Part shown: positions 25,501-34,680 of the stretch, piece after piece
Numbering within the stretch: position 1 is the stretch's first letter
Layout of the letters: every line of letters begins with the position of its first letter
From: Opitutaceae bacterium
GTDB lineage: Bacteria > Verrucomicrobiota > Verrucomicrobiia > Opitutales > Opitutaceae
Assembly: GCA_016715765.1 (NCBI GenBank)
Contig: JADJZJ010000013.1
Location: forward strand, 1-64,000
Direction: 5' to 3'
DNA: 64,000 bases
Notes under the pieces: model-generated
What the model was told of the DNA's origin: nothing
What the model saw: only the letters and a program-made list of their open reading frames with translations
The model's database searches: none
Position numbers and translations under genes: made by a program

Positions 25501-26553
25501 ATGAAAATCTCCCGTGACGATTTGCGCTGGGCGGCGGAGCAGGGGTTGCTGACCCCGGGGCAGGACGAGAAACTCTGGGGTGCGCTGGAGCAGCGCCGCG
25601 CGGACAAACCGCGGTTCGATGCGGCGAATGTCGCCTACTATGCCGGGGCGCTGATCGTGATCGGCGCGATGGGCTGGTACATGACCAAGGCGTGGGAGGG
25701 ACTGGGCGGCTGGGGCATCGCCACGGTCGCGGCGTGTTATGCCGCCTGCTTTGTGCTGGCCGGCCGGGCGCTGTGGGACCGGCTGGGTCTGCGTGTGCCC
25801 GGCGGGCTGCTGTTCACCGTCGCCGTGGGCATGACGCCGCTCTTCACCTATGGCGTTTTGCGGGCGCTGGAACTCTGGCCGCAGGGCGATCCCGGGGCTT
25901 ACCAGGGTTTCCATTTCTGGATCAAGGGCAGCTGGTTCACCCTCGAGATCGCCACGGTTCTGGCCGGACTGGTCGCGCTGCGCTTCCGGCGTTTTCCGTT
26001 CCTGACCGCGCCGATCGCGGTGGCGTTGTGGTATCTCTCGATGGATTTGTTTCCGCTGCTGATGGGGGCGGGGGATTACGATTGGGAGGTGCGGAAATGG
26101 ATCTCCCTGTTTTTCGGCCTGGCCATGCTGGTCGGCGCCTATGCCGTGGATCTGCGCGGCCGGGATGATGATTTCTCGTTCTGGATTTACCTCTTCGGCC
26201 TGCTCGCTTTCTGGGGCGGACTGTCGCTGATGGAAAGCGGCAGCGAACTCGGCAAGTTCCTTTATGGCCTGATCAATGTGGTGCTCATCGGACTCTCGCT
26301 GGTGCTGCGCCGGCTCATGTTCGTGATCTGCGGCGCCCTGGGGGTTACCGGCTACATCGGGCATCTGGCGTACCGGGTGTTCGAGGACTCCATCCTGTTC
26401 CCCTTTGCGCTGACCTTCATCGGGCTCGCGATCATCACCCTTGGCGTCATCTACCAGCGCAATCGCCGGCAGTTCGAGGTTTTGATCGCCCAGCGTCTCC
26501 CCGCCCGTTGGCTGGCCTTGGTGCCGCCGCGGGCGCGGGGCGGCGCCGCTTAA
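25501..26553 (+). CDS. Polytopic membrane protein, DUF2157-like
   Basis: A 350-aa protein starting MKISRDDLRWAAEQGLLTPG. An N-terminal cytoplasmic domain of about 40 residues, typical of DUF2157-like proteins (helix with ...LTPGQDEKLWGAL), is followed by about nine or ten membrane helices, e.g. VAYYAGALIVIGAMGWY, FLTAPIAVALWYLSMDLF and FALTFIGLAIITLGVIY. The C-terminus is short and basic. Function unknown. It stands alone between repeat elements. Confidence 0.75.
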   Translation: MKISRDDLRWAAEQGLLTPGQDEKLWGALEQRRADKPRFDAANVAYYAGALIVIGAMGWYMTKAWEGLGGWGIATVAACYAACFVLAGRALWDRLGLRVPGGLLFTVAVGMTPLFTYGVLRALELWPQGDPGAYQGFHFWIKGSWFTLEIATVLAGLVALRFRRFPFLTAPIAVALWYLSMDLFPLLMGAGDYDWEVRKWISLFFGLAMLVGAYAVDLRGRDDDFSFWIYLFGLLAFWGGLSLMESGSELGKFLYGLINVVLIGLSLVLRRLMFVICGALGVTGYIGHLAYRVFEDSILFPFALTFIGLAIITLGVIYQRNRRQFEVLIAQRLPARWLALVPPRARGGAA

Positions 26554-26632
26554 TACCGGGCCAGCGCCTTGGGGTACCTCATCAATCCGGGGAAATTGGC
26601 CGCGATTGCGACCGATGCGATGTCAGCCGGAG

Positions 26633-26692
26633 GTGGGAGCGAGCTTGCTCGCGACGGTTTGCGACCATCGGTCGCGAGCAAGCTCGCTCCAC
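26633..26692. repeat. GTAG-type family B inverted pair (head GTGG)
   Basis: GTGGGAGCGAGCTTGCTCGC faces its inverse with a 14-base spacer whose core (CGACGGTTTGCGACCATCGG) is also partly palindromic. It lies between the convergent ends of the membrane protein and the symporter and could act as a bidirectional structural barrier. Confidence 0.8.
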
Positions 26693-26741
26693 CTTTCCAA
26701 GCTCAGGAGTTGTCTGACCTTCGCTGACAGCAGGCTGGCGG

Positions 26742-29021
26742 TCAGCGCTGCTTCTTCTTTTCCTCGGAGTCCTCGTCGTTCAGGTCCTTGGCCTGGAACA
26801 CGGCCTTGTCCATCAGCGAGACGTGGTTCTCCACCCGGCCGTTGTCGAGCGGGTTGTCCAGCCGGGCGTCCAGATCCCGGAACAGCCGGCGGGTATCGAT
26901 GATGCCGCCGATCATGAACCAGACCGTTGAGATCACCCCGATGACGCCCGCGATCAGGAGGCTGTTGACGTAGAAATACAGGCTCCACCATTCCGCCGGC
27001 CAGGGGGAGATGACGTTCCAGATCACCACCACGACGAAGCACAGACCGATCTGGTAGCCAAAGGTGTAGGCGAAGACCGACCACGCGAGCCAGCGGTCTA
27101 TGAAGGACCGCCAGGTCCAGGGGGACTTGATGTGCTTTTCCCCATCAATGCTGTATTTGCCGCGATGGAGCATCCTTTCCAGATTATAGGGCTTGCGGTA
27201 GGTGAGGAGTGAGGCGCCGACATAGCAGATGAGGCCGCCGGTCATCGCGATGCCCAGCAATTCCCATGAGTTGATGGGGAACTTGACCGGATCCAGATGC
27301 CATTCGATGTAGGGCGAAAACGGCGACGATACCGCGCGGAGGAATTTGTCACCTGCCTCGGCCCAGCCCATCCGGTCAATGAAGGGATAGGCGTACTGGG
27401 CCCAGATCCGCTGCAGGAACATGCCCGCCAGGCTGACCCCGGACCCGAAGATCACGGCGGCAAAGGCGCCCGCCGTGTTGCCAAACCGGCTGTAGAGCCC
27501 GAACACCATCACCGGTCCGGCCCCGCCCAGCCACACCCCCGCCATGATGGTGGTGAACATCCGGATGTAATCCAGCTGCACGAAGTACATCGAGAACAGG
27601 AAGAAGAATACCGCCACCATGACCGCGGACATCCGCAGCCACAGCACGTGCTGCTCCGGGGTCAGGGGCGTCCGGCGCAGCGGCATGATGATGTCCTGCA
27701 TGATCACGGTGGTGCTGTTGAACATCCGCGAGGCGTCGGTCGAGATCATCAGCATGACCATCAGCAGGCAGAAGAGACCCGCGAGACCGATCGGCAGCAT
27801 CTCCCGAAAACTGACCGCCGTCATCATCTGGAAGTACTTGGTGCGGAATTTCTGGAAGATGAAATTGCTTTCCCCGTCCTTGCCGAGGGTGTCGCTGACC
27901 GTGTCCAGGTAGGGGGTGTCGAGGTTGTGCTTTTGCGAAAGGGGCGCATCGATGCCGATGCGGTGGCGCTGCTCGGGAATGGCATCGAGGTTGGTCCGGA
28001 GGCGGTCGCGCATCCCGGCGTCCGCCACCACCTCCTCAATGACCTTGCGGGAAAGTTCCTGACGGATCACGCGGGCGTCCCTGGCGAAGTTCTCGTGGGT
28101 CAGCACGGTGATGATGGCGATGGCCACCATCGTGCACATCACCATGGCGAAGCCGTTGCGCCAGGTGCCGAGGATGCCGGCCATTTTCTGCTCGTGGGGC
28201 GTGCGGCCCGAACCGGTGTTGTCGGCCCCGAACCAACTGGCGCGGTTGAGGATTCGTATCATGACGGTCACCGCCAGGGCGAAGATGTTGAAGTCGCGCA
28301 GCTGCTCGATGTCGAAGGGGTTCAGGAAACTCTGGCCCGGCACCCGGTCCATCAGCGCCGGGGAGATCTCCCCGCTCCACGAAAAGGTGGTCAGCACATA
28401 GACCGTGATGATCACGAAGATCGGGTAGCTCATCAGCCCCTGGATGCAGTCGGTGATGAGCAGGGACACGCGTCCGCCCGTCCACATGACGATCACCGCC
28501 ATGAGGAGGCACAGCGCCATGACGGTCGCATACAATGGCACCTCAAAGCCCCCGACCATCCAGCGGTGGGGCAGCCCCAGGTAATAGATGAAGAAATTCG
28601 CCGCCACGGCCGGGCCGATCCCGTTGGCCAGGGTCTCCGAGGTCGCGCGGATGAAGGAGGCGAAGATGCGGAAGGACCGGTTGTAGCGGAGTTCCAGAAA
28701 CTGCCCCATGGACAGCGCCTTGGTCTCGCGGTACCGGTAGGTGCAGTAGCCGGTCAGTGCCATGACGATCGACAGCGGGGCGACCAGGTATTCCCAGAAG
28801 GACAGCGCATAGCCGGTCTGGTAATTCACCTCCACCAGCATCACCATGGTGTAGAGGCCCAGGCCGGCTTCCAGGTCGCCGACACAGATCACGTACCGGC
28901 CGGCCACGCGCCCGGCGGCGAGGAAATCGGCGACACCCCGGGCATAGCGGCGCGAATAAAACGCCAGCCACAGCACCAGTCCCACCGGGATGATCGTGAT
29001 GAGCCAGTCAATCCAGTGCAT
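26742..29021 (-). CDS. Sodium:solute symporter family protein (large form)
   Basis: A 759-aa SSS-family transporter with about 13-14 membrane helices. The N-terminus is MHWIDWLITIIPVGLVLWLA. Family-typical segments include VADFLAAGRVAGRYVI, GYCTYRYRETKALSMGQFLE (near the usual sodium-site region), TDCIQGLMSYPIFVIITVYV and ISTDASRMFNSTTVIMQDII. It is longer than usual (500-580 aa) because of an inserted soluble stretch of about 100 residues (about 320-420) and an extended charged C-terminus ending DEDSEEKKKQR. Substrate not deducible. It runs away from gmd. Confidence 0.88.
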   Translation of the reverse strand: MHWIDWLITIIPVGLVLWLAFYSRRYARGVADFLAAGRVAGRYVICVGDLEAGLGLYTMVMLVEVNYQTGYALSFWEYLVAPLSIVMALTGYCTYRYRETKALSMGQFLELRYNRSFRIFASFIRATSETLANGIGPAVAANFFIYYLGLPHRWMVGGFEVPLYATVMALCLLMAVIVMWTGGRVSLLITDCIQGLMSYPIFVIITVYVLTTFSWSGEISPALMDRVPGQSFLNPFDIEQLRDFNIFALAVTVMIRILNRASWFGADNTGSGRTPHEQKMAGILGTWRNGFAMVMCTMVAIAIITVLTHENFARDARVIRQELSRKVIEEVVADAGMRDRLRTNLDAIPEQRHRIGIDAPLSQKHNLDTPYLDTVSDTLGKDGESNFIFQKFRTKYFQMMTAVSFREMLPIGLAGLFCLLMVMLMISTDASRMFNSTTVIMQDIIMPLRRTPLTPEQHVLWLRMSAVMVAVFFFLFSMYFVQLDYIRMFTTIMAGVWLGGAGPVMVFGLYSRFGNTAGAFAAVIFGSGVSLAGMFLQRIWAQYAYPFIDRMGWAEAGDKFLRAVSSPFSPYIEWHLDPVKFPINSWELLGIAMTGGLICYVGASLLTYRKPYNLERMLHRGKYSIDGEKHIKSPWTWRSFIDRWLAWSVFAYTFGYQIGLCFVVVVIWNVISPWPAEWWSLYFYVNSLLIAGVIGVISTVWFMIGGIIDTRRLFRDLDARLDNPLDNGRVENHVSLMDKAVFQAKDLNDEDSEEKKKQR

Positions 29022-29412
29022 GACCGGCCTCCTTTCCGCTCGCCGTGGCTCGCCAACCTCCGCCTGACGCCGCCGCGGGTGGGGCCGTCAACCACCATCG
29101 ATCCAGCTGGAGACAACACAAGCGTTGGAGTTTCTGGACCGGCGGGGTGGATTTTGGGAGCATGAACTCAGGGAGATTTGGGCAGGCTGGGCTACTCTGA
29201 GGTCGGGGAAACTAACACACCAGCAAAGGAAAGAAAGAGCCCTGATCTCGCAGTTAGCCATCCAGTATGACGAACGAGTGTGCATAATAGATTAGGAGCC
29301 GGCCGCAATTAAATGCCCTGATTGGGAAATATCCTCAAATGCCCCGGTACCGGCAGAAATGATTTATCAGGGCTTGTCGCCCCCGGGGGCATTTGTCTGA
29401 GTTCAACGCAAA
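29022..29412. other. Intergenic region with alternative stem-loops upstream of gmd
   Basis: The first half (29022-29300) shows no gene or clear repeat. From 29311 to 29395 there are competing inverted words: AAATGCCC occurs twice (29311 and 29338) and GGGCATTT once (29387), and GCCCTGAT (29315) can pair with ATCAGGGC (29366). This is the probable 5' leader of gmd. Confidence 0.5.
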
Positions 29413-30429
29413 ATGAAGAAAGCACTCATCACCGGCATCACCGGTCAGGACGGTTCCTACCTCGCCGAGCTGCTGCTCGCCAAGGGTTACGAGGTGCACG
29501 GCGTCATCCGCCGGGCGTCGACCTTCAACACCAGTCGCATCGATCACCTTTACCGCGACCCGCACGTCAACGGGGTGCGCCTCTTCCTGCACTATGGCGA
29601 CCTCGCCGACTCGGTGCAGATGGTGAAGCTGCTTTACCAGCTCCAGCCGGATGAGATCTACAACCTCGGCGCGCAGTCGCACGTCCGCGTCTCCTTTGAC
29701 ATTCCCGAGTACACCGGCGACGTCGACGGCCTCGGCGCCCAGCGCATCCTGGAGGCGATCCGCGAGGCCGGCCTCGTGAAGAAGTGCCGGTTCTACCAGG
29801 CCTCGTCGTCGGAGATGTTCGGCAAGGTCCAGCAGGTGCCGCAGACGGAGACCACGCCCTTCTGGCCGCGTTCGCCCTATGGCTGCGCCAAGGTTTACGC
29901 CTACTGGCTCACCGTGAACTACCGCGAGAGCTACAATCTCCACGCCTCGAACGGCATCCTGTTCAACCATGAGAGCCCCCGGCGCGGCGAGACCTTCGTC
30001 ACCCGCAAGATCACCCGGGCCGCCACCCGCATCAAGATGGGCCTCCAGGACTCGCTGTACATGGGCAACCTCGACGCCAAGCGCGACTGGGGCTACGCCA
30101 AGGAATACGTCGAGATGATGTGGGTCATGCTCCAGCAGGACCGGCCCGACGACTATGTGGTCGCGACCAACGAGACCCACTCGGTGAAGGAGTTCATCGA
30201 GGAGACCTTCGGCCTGCTGGGCCTCGACTGGCAGAAATACGTCCGGCATGACGCCCGGTACGAGCGTCCCGCCGAGGTCGAACTCCTGATCGGCGACCCC
30301 GCCAAGGCCAAGCGCCAGCTCAACTGGGAGCCCAGGGTGAAGTTCAAGGAGCTCGTGAAGATCATGACCGACGCCGACCTGGAGCTCGCGAAGCGCGAGG
30401 CGCAGATTGCGGCGCTGCCGAAGCCATGA
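29413..30429 (+). CDS. gmd: GDP-mannose 4,6-dehydratase
   Basis: A 338-aa short-chain dehydrogenase/reductase of the extended class. The NAD(P) motif is TGITGQDGSYLAELLL (residues about 7-22); RRASTFNTSRIDHLY follows; the catalytic YxxxK is SPYGCAKVYAYWLTVNYRE; and the family-specific NGILFNHESPRRGETFVTRK is complete. It converts GDP-D-mannose to GDP-4-keto-6-deoxy-D-mannose. The next gene is fcl, so the pair makes GDP-L-fucose for surface polysaccharide. No other glycan genes are adjacent. Confidence 0.97.
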   Translation: MKKALITGITGQDGSYLAELLLAKGYEVHGVIRRASTFNTSRIDHLYRDPHVNGVRLFLHYGDLADSVQMVKLLYQLQPDEIYNLGAQSHVRVSFDIPEYTGDVDGLGAQRILEAIREAGLVKKCRFYQASSSEMFGKVQQVPQTETTPFWPRSPYGCAKVYAYWLTVNYRESYNLHASNGILFNHESPRRGETFVTRKITRAATRIKMGLQDSLYMGNLDAKRDWGYAKEYVEMMWVMLQQDRPDDYVVATNETHSVKEFIEETFGLLGLDWQKYVRHDARYERPAEVELLIGDPAKAKRQLNWEPRVKFKELVKIMTDADLELAKREAQIAALPKP

Positions 30430-30435
30430 GGCAAC

Positions 30436-30543
30436 AGTAGCGAGTAGCGGGTAGTGAGTAGCGGGCATTCGATCCTCCACTCGCTCACGCTCGTAGCCAC
30501 AAGCCACTTCCTGCTCGCTACCCGTTACTCACTACCCACTACT
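30436..30543. repeat. Nested repeat between gmd and fcl
   Basis: Outer arms AGTAGCGAGTAGCGGGTAGT (30436-30455) and ACCCGTTACTCACTACCCAC-like (30510-30543) face each other. A single family E unit (TCCACTCGCTCACGCTCG) sits at 30476-30493. The element fills the whole intergenic space of an otherwise two-gene operon. Confidence 0.75.
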
Positions 30544-30547
30544 AAAA

Positions 30548-31483
30548 ATGAAACTCTTCATCGCAGGGCATAACGGCATGGTCGGGGCGGCGCTGGTGCG
30601 GCGTTGCCGGCGCGAGACGGGCGTCAACCTGCTGCTGCGGACGCGGCGCGAGCTGGATCTTGAGAACCAGGCGGCGACGGCGGCGTTCCTCGCCGCGGCG
30701 AAACCCGATGCCGTGATCATCGCGGCGGCGAAGGTGGGCGGGATCCAGGCGAACAGCACCTATCCGGCCGATTTCATCTATTCGAACCTGATGATGGCGG
30801 CGAATTGCATCCACGGCGCCTATGCCGCCGGGGTTAAGCGGGTGCTCTTTCTCGGCAGTTCCTGCATCTACCCGAAACTCGCCCCGCAGCCGATGGCCGA
30901 GGATTGCCTGCTGACCGGCCCGCTGGAACCGACCAACGAGGCCTATGCCATCGCCAAGATCGCCGGCCTGAAACTCTGCGAGTTCTACCGGCGGCAGCAC
31001 GGCGTGTGCTACCACTCCGCCATGCCGACCAACCTCTATGGGCCCGGGGACAACTACCATTTGCAGAATTCGCATGTGCTGCCGGCGCTCATCCGCAAGT
31101 TTCACGAGGCCAAAACCGCCGGCCGGGCCGAGGTCACCGCTTGGGGCACCGGTTCGCCCCGCCGCGAGTTCCTGCACGTCGACGACCTCGCCGATGCCTG
31201 TGCCTTCCTTCTGCGCCTGCCGAATCCGCCCGACCTCATCAACGTGGGCACCGGCACGGATGTCACCATCCGCGAGCTGACCGAGATCGTGGCCGCGACC
31301 GTTGGCTTTACCGGCCGGATTGCCTGGGATGCCACCAAGCCCGACGGCACGCCGCGCAAGCTGATGGATGTCTCGAAGCTCACCGCCCTCGGCTGGCGGG
31401 CGCGCACCGCCCTGCGCGAGGGCGTGGCCGCGACTTACGCGAGCTTCCTCGCCGAGCAGGCCGCCGGGACGCTGCGAGGTTGA
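30548..31483 (+). CDS. fcl: GDP-L-fucose synthase (epimerase/reductase)
   Basis: A 311-aa extended SDR. N-terminal MKLFIAGHNGMVGAALVRR is the NADP-binding GxxGxxG variant of this family. AAAKVGGIQANSTYPADFIY and LGSSCIYPKLAPQPM follow, and the catalytic Tyr-Lys is in EAYAIAKIAGLKLCEFY. It catalyses 3,5-epimerisation and 4-reduction of the Gmd product to GDP-L-fucose. It follows gmd in the same direction, 118 bases downstream, with a repeat element between them. Confidence 0.96.
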   Translation: MKLFIAGHNGMVGAALVRRCRRETGVNLLLRTRRELDLENQAATAAFLAAAKPDAVIIAAAKVGGIQANSTYPADFIYSNLMMAANCIHGAYAAGVKRVLFLGSSCIYPKLAPQPMAEDCLLTGPLEPTNEAYAIAKIAGLKLCEFYRRQHGVCYHSAMPTNLYGPGDNYHLQNSHVLPALIRKFHEAKTAGRAEVTAWGTGSPRREFLHVDDLADACAFLLRLPNPPDLINVGTGTDVTIRELTEIVAATVGFTGRIAWDATKPDGTPRKLMDVSKLTALGWRARTALREGVAATYASFLAEQAAGTLRG

Positions 31484-31507
31484 GCGGGGTTCGTTTTCGC
31501 AGGATCA

Positions 31508-31668
31508 ATATGCTCACGCGGAGGCGCGGAGGGCGCGGAGGAGAAACCACTTATGTGCACGGATGAACCCTGGCAGAATCGGGATTTCCCTCATTGCAGT
31601 GAAATCTGTGAATACCAGTGGTTCCCACCTCCACGCCCTCCGCGCCTCCGCGTGAGACCCTAACCCGT
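31508..31668. repeat. Inverted CGCGGAGGCGCGGAGGGCG-type repeat upstream of prfB
   Basis: Arms TGCTCACGCGGAGGCGCGG (31510) and CCGCGCCTCCGCGTGAG (about 31650) face each other; between them ATCGGGATTTCCCTCATTGC-type unique sequence and GTGAATACCAGTGGTT. This is a member of the second dispersed repeat class. Confidence 0.65.
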
Positions 31669-31741
31669 CGCATCCGTCTGGTCCCCCCCCGCAATTACCG
31701 CTTGCACCTCCCGCCAGTCTTTGCGGCCATTGCCCCCCGCC

Positions 31742-32885
31742 ATGATCGCACCCGAGACCTTCAACCACATCGAGAACATCAAGAAACGAGCCGGACACCT
31801 GTGGAGGTTTCTTTGACTGCGAACAAAAACAGCGGGAAATCGAGGCCATGGAGGCCCAGCAGGGGGATCCGGATTTTTGGAACAACAACGAGCGCGCGCA
31901 GAAGCACATCGCGAAGCTTAACAGCCTGAAAAAGTCGGTGCTGCCCGTGGTCGCCTTCCAGAAGCGGGTCGACGACCTGGGCGTGATGGTGGAGTTGGTC
32001 GAGGCCACCACCGGGGCCGAACTCGAGCTGTACGCCAGGGAATTGGACGAGACGGTGGCCGGTATGGTCACGGAACTCGACGCGTTGGAAATCGCCTCCT
32101 TCCTCACCGGCCAGTTCGACCGCAACAACGCCATCTTCTCCATCCAGGCCGGCGCGGGCGGCACCGAGTCGAACGACTGGGCCGACATGCTCTTCCGCAT
32201 GTACAACCGCTGGGCCGAGCGCCGCGGCTTCACCGTGGAGCTGCAGGACGTGCAGGTGGGCGACCAGGCCGGCATCAGCAAGGCCACCCTCCTCATCAAG
32301 GGCGAAAACGCCTACGGCTACATCAAGGCCGAGCGCGGCGTGCACCGGCTCGTGCGCATCAGCCCCTTCGACGCCAACAAGCGCCGCCACACTTCCTTCT
32401 GCGCGGTGGACGTGATCGCCGAGATCAACGAGGACATCAACATCGAGATCCCCGAGAGCGAGATCCGCGTCGATGTCTACCGCTCGTCGGGCAAGGGCGG
32501 GCAGGGCGTCAACACCACCGACTCCGCGGTGCGCCTCACCCACATACCGACCAACATCGTGGTCGTCTGCCAGAACGAGCGTTCGCAGATCAAGAACCGC
32601 GCCAGCGCGCTGAACGTCCTCAAGGCGCGCCTGTACGAGAAGAGGCTCGATGAGCAGCGCAGTGAGATGGAAAAGTTCTACGGCGAGAAGGGCGAGATCG
32701 GCTGGGGCAGCCAGATCCGCAGCTACGTGCTGCAGCCCTACCAGATGGTGAAGGACCTGCGCACCGGCGTGAGCACCAGCGACACCCAGGGCGTGCTCGA
32801 CGGCGACCTCGACCGCTTCATCAACGGCTGGCTCCGCGCCGGCTGTCCGCGGCACCGGAACAAGGATATTCAGATCGACGAATGA
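31742..32885 (+). CDS. prfB: Peptide chain release factor 2 with programmed +1 frameshift
   Basis: RF2 terminates translation at UGA and UAA. The gene begins ATG 31742 (MIAPETFNHIENIKKRAGHL) and stops after 24 codons at an in-frame TGA (31814-31816). A +1 shift at CTT-TGA continues as DCEQKQREIEAMEAQQGDPD to the stop at 32885. Downstream motifs are intact: the SPF tripeptide in RISPFDANKRRH, which reads the stop codon, and GKGGQGVNTTDSAVRL with the catalytic GGQ. Total length is about 367 aa, normal for RF2. The frameshift is the classical autoregulatory device, not an error: low RF2 gives slow termination at UGA and more shifting. Confidence 0.97.
31805..31817 (+). promoter_or_regulatory. 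RF2 recoding site: SD-like AGG, slippery CTT, TGA, following C
   Basis: AGG at 31805-31807 lies 3 bases before the slippery CTT codon (31811-31813), followed by TGA C. This matches the E. coli prfB site in spacing and in the poor-termination TGAC context. It makes prfB expression depend on the RF2 level. Confidence 0.95.
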
Positions 32886-32910
32886 CCCTGCGCGAAGCGC
32901 AGGGTCATTC
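32880..32910. terminator. Hairpin over the prfB stop codon
   Basis: GAATGACCCTGCGC and its exact inverse GCGCAGGGTCATTC are separated by only three bases, giving a very stable stem that includes the prfB stop. There is no T-tract behind it, so it is a candidate terminator or 3'-end stabiliser rather than a textbook intrinsic terminator. Confidence 0.55.
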
Positions 32911-32913
32911 GTC

Positions 32914-33156
32914 GATGGGAGATGGGAGATCGGAGTTCGGAGATCGAATGCTGGCAGGACGATCCGTGCGGCCGGTGGGCGGTAGGGGCGGCTTTATGCC
33001 GCGATGTGCGGTCGGCGGGGACGCCCGCTCCTACCAATCCCGGGCCGCACCGCAAGCTCAAACGCATGGAAGTCTTCGATCTCCGATCTCCGGACTCCCA
33101 TCTCCGATCTGCGAATCAGAACTCCACGCCCGGCCGGGCGCGGAGTTCTGATTCGC
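32914..33156. repeat. Nested repeat: GGGAGATCGGAG arms, family A unit, 15-bp perfect palindrome arms
   Basis: GAGATGGGAGATCGGAGTTC (32917) faces ATCTCCGGACTCCCATCTCC (33087). Inside is a family A pair at 32982-33034 whose right half is truncated. GCGAATCAGAACTCC (33111-33125) and GGAGTTCTGATTCGC (33142-33156) form a perfect stem just before the next gene. Related to the element at 12680-12790. Confidence 0.75.
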
Positions 33157-33192
33157 AATTTCAAGCCTTCGGCCTTCAGTCTTCGTCTTTTC

Positions 33193-34680
33193 ATGCCTGA
33201 CCTGCCCTACGCCGCCATCCACTCCGCCCTCGACGCCCAGCCGTTGTTCGAGGCCAAGACCTGGCAGCTGTCGCCCGCGGCCTGGCCGGTCTCGCCGGAG
33301 CAGGCCGAGGAACTGGCGGCCATCGGCACGGCTTGCCTGGAATTTCACCAGGCGCTGGAAACCCTTTATCTTCGTTCCGCGAGCGGCCGCAACCTCTTGC
33401 GCAACAAGACCCTGCTGGCGCCGTGGGTGGCCGAATATCTGGACCGCGGCAAGCCCGCCGCCCTGATCGCCCATGCCCGCGATCCGCGCAACCGCGGCGT
33501 CCTGCCCCCGGTGCTGCGGCCCGACCTGCTGCTGACCGAGGACGGCTTCGCGCTGACGGAACTCGACTCCGTGCCCGGGGGCATCGGCCTCACGGCGTTC
33601 CTCAACCGGCTCTACGCCGGCCAGGCCGGCATCATCGGGGCCGGCGACGCGATGATCTCCGGCTTTCACGCCGCGCTGGCCGCCCTGCGGCCCGACGCGC
33701 GCAATCCGCTCATCGCCCTCGTGGTGAGCGACGAGGCGGCGACCTACCGGCCGGAGATGGAATGGCTGGCGCACCAGCTGCAATTGCAGGGCAAGCGCGT
33801 GTTCTGCGTGAAGCCCGAGGGCCTGTTCCCGCTGGAGAACGCGCTCTTCATCGACCGCGAGGGCAATCCCGAGAAGGTGGATGTGATCTACCGCTTCTTC
33901 GAGCTGTTCGACCTGCCGAACATCGGTCCCATGCAGTTCATCCTCGACGCGTGGGAACAGGGCGAAGTGGCCGTCGCGCCGCCCCTGCGACCGTTCCAGG
34001 AGGAGAAGATCTCCCTTGCGCTCTTCCATCACCACTTGCTGCAGGATTTCTGGGCCGAGCACCTGGGCGCGCGCACCGTGAAGCTGCTCCGCCGGCTCAT
34101 TCCGCATTCATGGATCATGGATCCCGCACCGCTGCCGCCTGGGGCGGTCCTCGACGGTCCCCGGGCCGCCGGCCGCCACCTCAACGACTGGCGCGACCTC
34201 GCCGGGGCCACGCAGAAGGAACGCGAACTCATCATCAAGATCAGCGGCTACCACGAGACCGCATGGGGCGCCCGCAGCGTCGTGCTCGGCAGCGATTGCT
34301 CGCGCGAGGAATGGCAGGCCGGGGTCGAAAACGCCATCGCCCTCGCCCCGACGAACCTCCACGTCCTCCAAACCTACCGCAAACCGATGCGGATAACGCA
34401 CCCCGTCTACGAAACGCCCAAGGAGGGCCTGCCAGCCGTCCTGTCCGCCGTAGGCCCGGCGAAGGTGGAAGGCTCGGCGAAGGCTGGCCTGCCCTCCGTA
34501 GCTTCAGCGAAGGAGGGGCGACTGCGGCTTTGCCCCTACTTTTTCGTGCGCGATGGACAGGCGGTTTTGTCCGGAGCGCTGGCGACTTTCTGTCCGCCCG
34601 ACAAAAAGATCATCCACGGCATGCAAGATGCGGCCTTGCTCCCCACTAGGGTTTTCTCCTTAAACGAAATCCGTGCGTAA
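33193..34680 (+). CDS. Conserved protein, ATP-grasp-like (circularly permuted type suspected)
   Basis: A 495-aa soluble protein. Segments such as LLLTEDGFALTELDSVPGGIGLTA and LIIKISGYHETAWGARSVVLGSD resemble circularly permuted ATP-grasp or glutathionylspermidine-synthase-like enzymes, but I cannot assign a reaction. ATG 33193 is chosen because upstream in-frame sequence is repeat DNA. A stretch of about 30 residues (LPAVLSAVGPAKVEGSAKAG...) at about 34430-34520 is encoded by two copies of the intergenic family C repeat, inserted without breaking the frame. The C-terminus VLSGALATFCPPDKKIIHGM looks natural again. The stop overlaps the GTG start of the next gene. Confidence 0.65.
   Translation: MPDLPYAAIHSALDAQPLFEAKTWQLSPAAWPVSPEQAEELAAIGTACLEFHQALETLYLRSASGRNLLRNKTLLAPWVAEYLDRGKPAALIAHARDPRNRGVLPPVLRPDLLLTEDGFALTELDSVPGGIGLTAFLNRLYAGQAGIIGAGDAMISGFHAALAALRPDARNPLIALVVSDEAATYRPEMEWLAHQLQLQGKRVFCVKPEGLFPLENALFIDREGNPEKVDVIYRFFELFDLPNIGPMQFILDAWEQGEVAVAPPLRPFQEEKISLALFHHHLLQDFWAEHLGARTVKLLRRLIPHSWIMDPAPLPPGAVLDGPRAAGRHLNDWRDLAGATQKERELIIKISGYHETAWGARSVVLGSDCSREEWQAGVENAIALAPTNLHVLQTYRKPMRITHPVYETPKEGLPAVLSAVGPAKVEGSAKAGLPSVASAKEGRLRLCPYFFVRDGQAVLSGALATFCPPDKKIIHGMQDAALLPTRVFSLNEIRA
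34433..34520. repeat. GTAG family C repeat lying inside a coding sequence
   Basis: Words CCGTAGGCCCGGCGAAGG and CCTCCGTAGCTTCAGCGAAG match the inverse of the intergenic family C unit (compare CCTTCGCCGGGCCTACGGAG at about 10698-10717 and 59164-59183). Both copies are in frame and add about 30 residues to the ATP-grasp-like protein. Confidence 0.75.

Noticed and set aside
31742..31816. prfB read as a pseudogene because of an in-frame TGA
   Set aside because: The TGA is the known programmed frameshift site with correct flanking signals.
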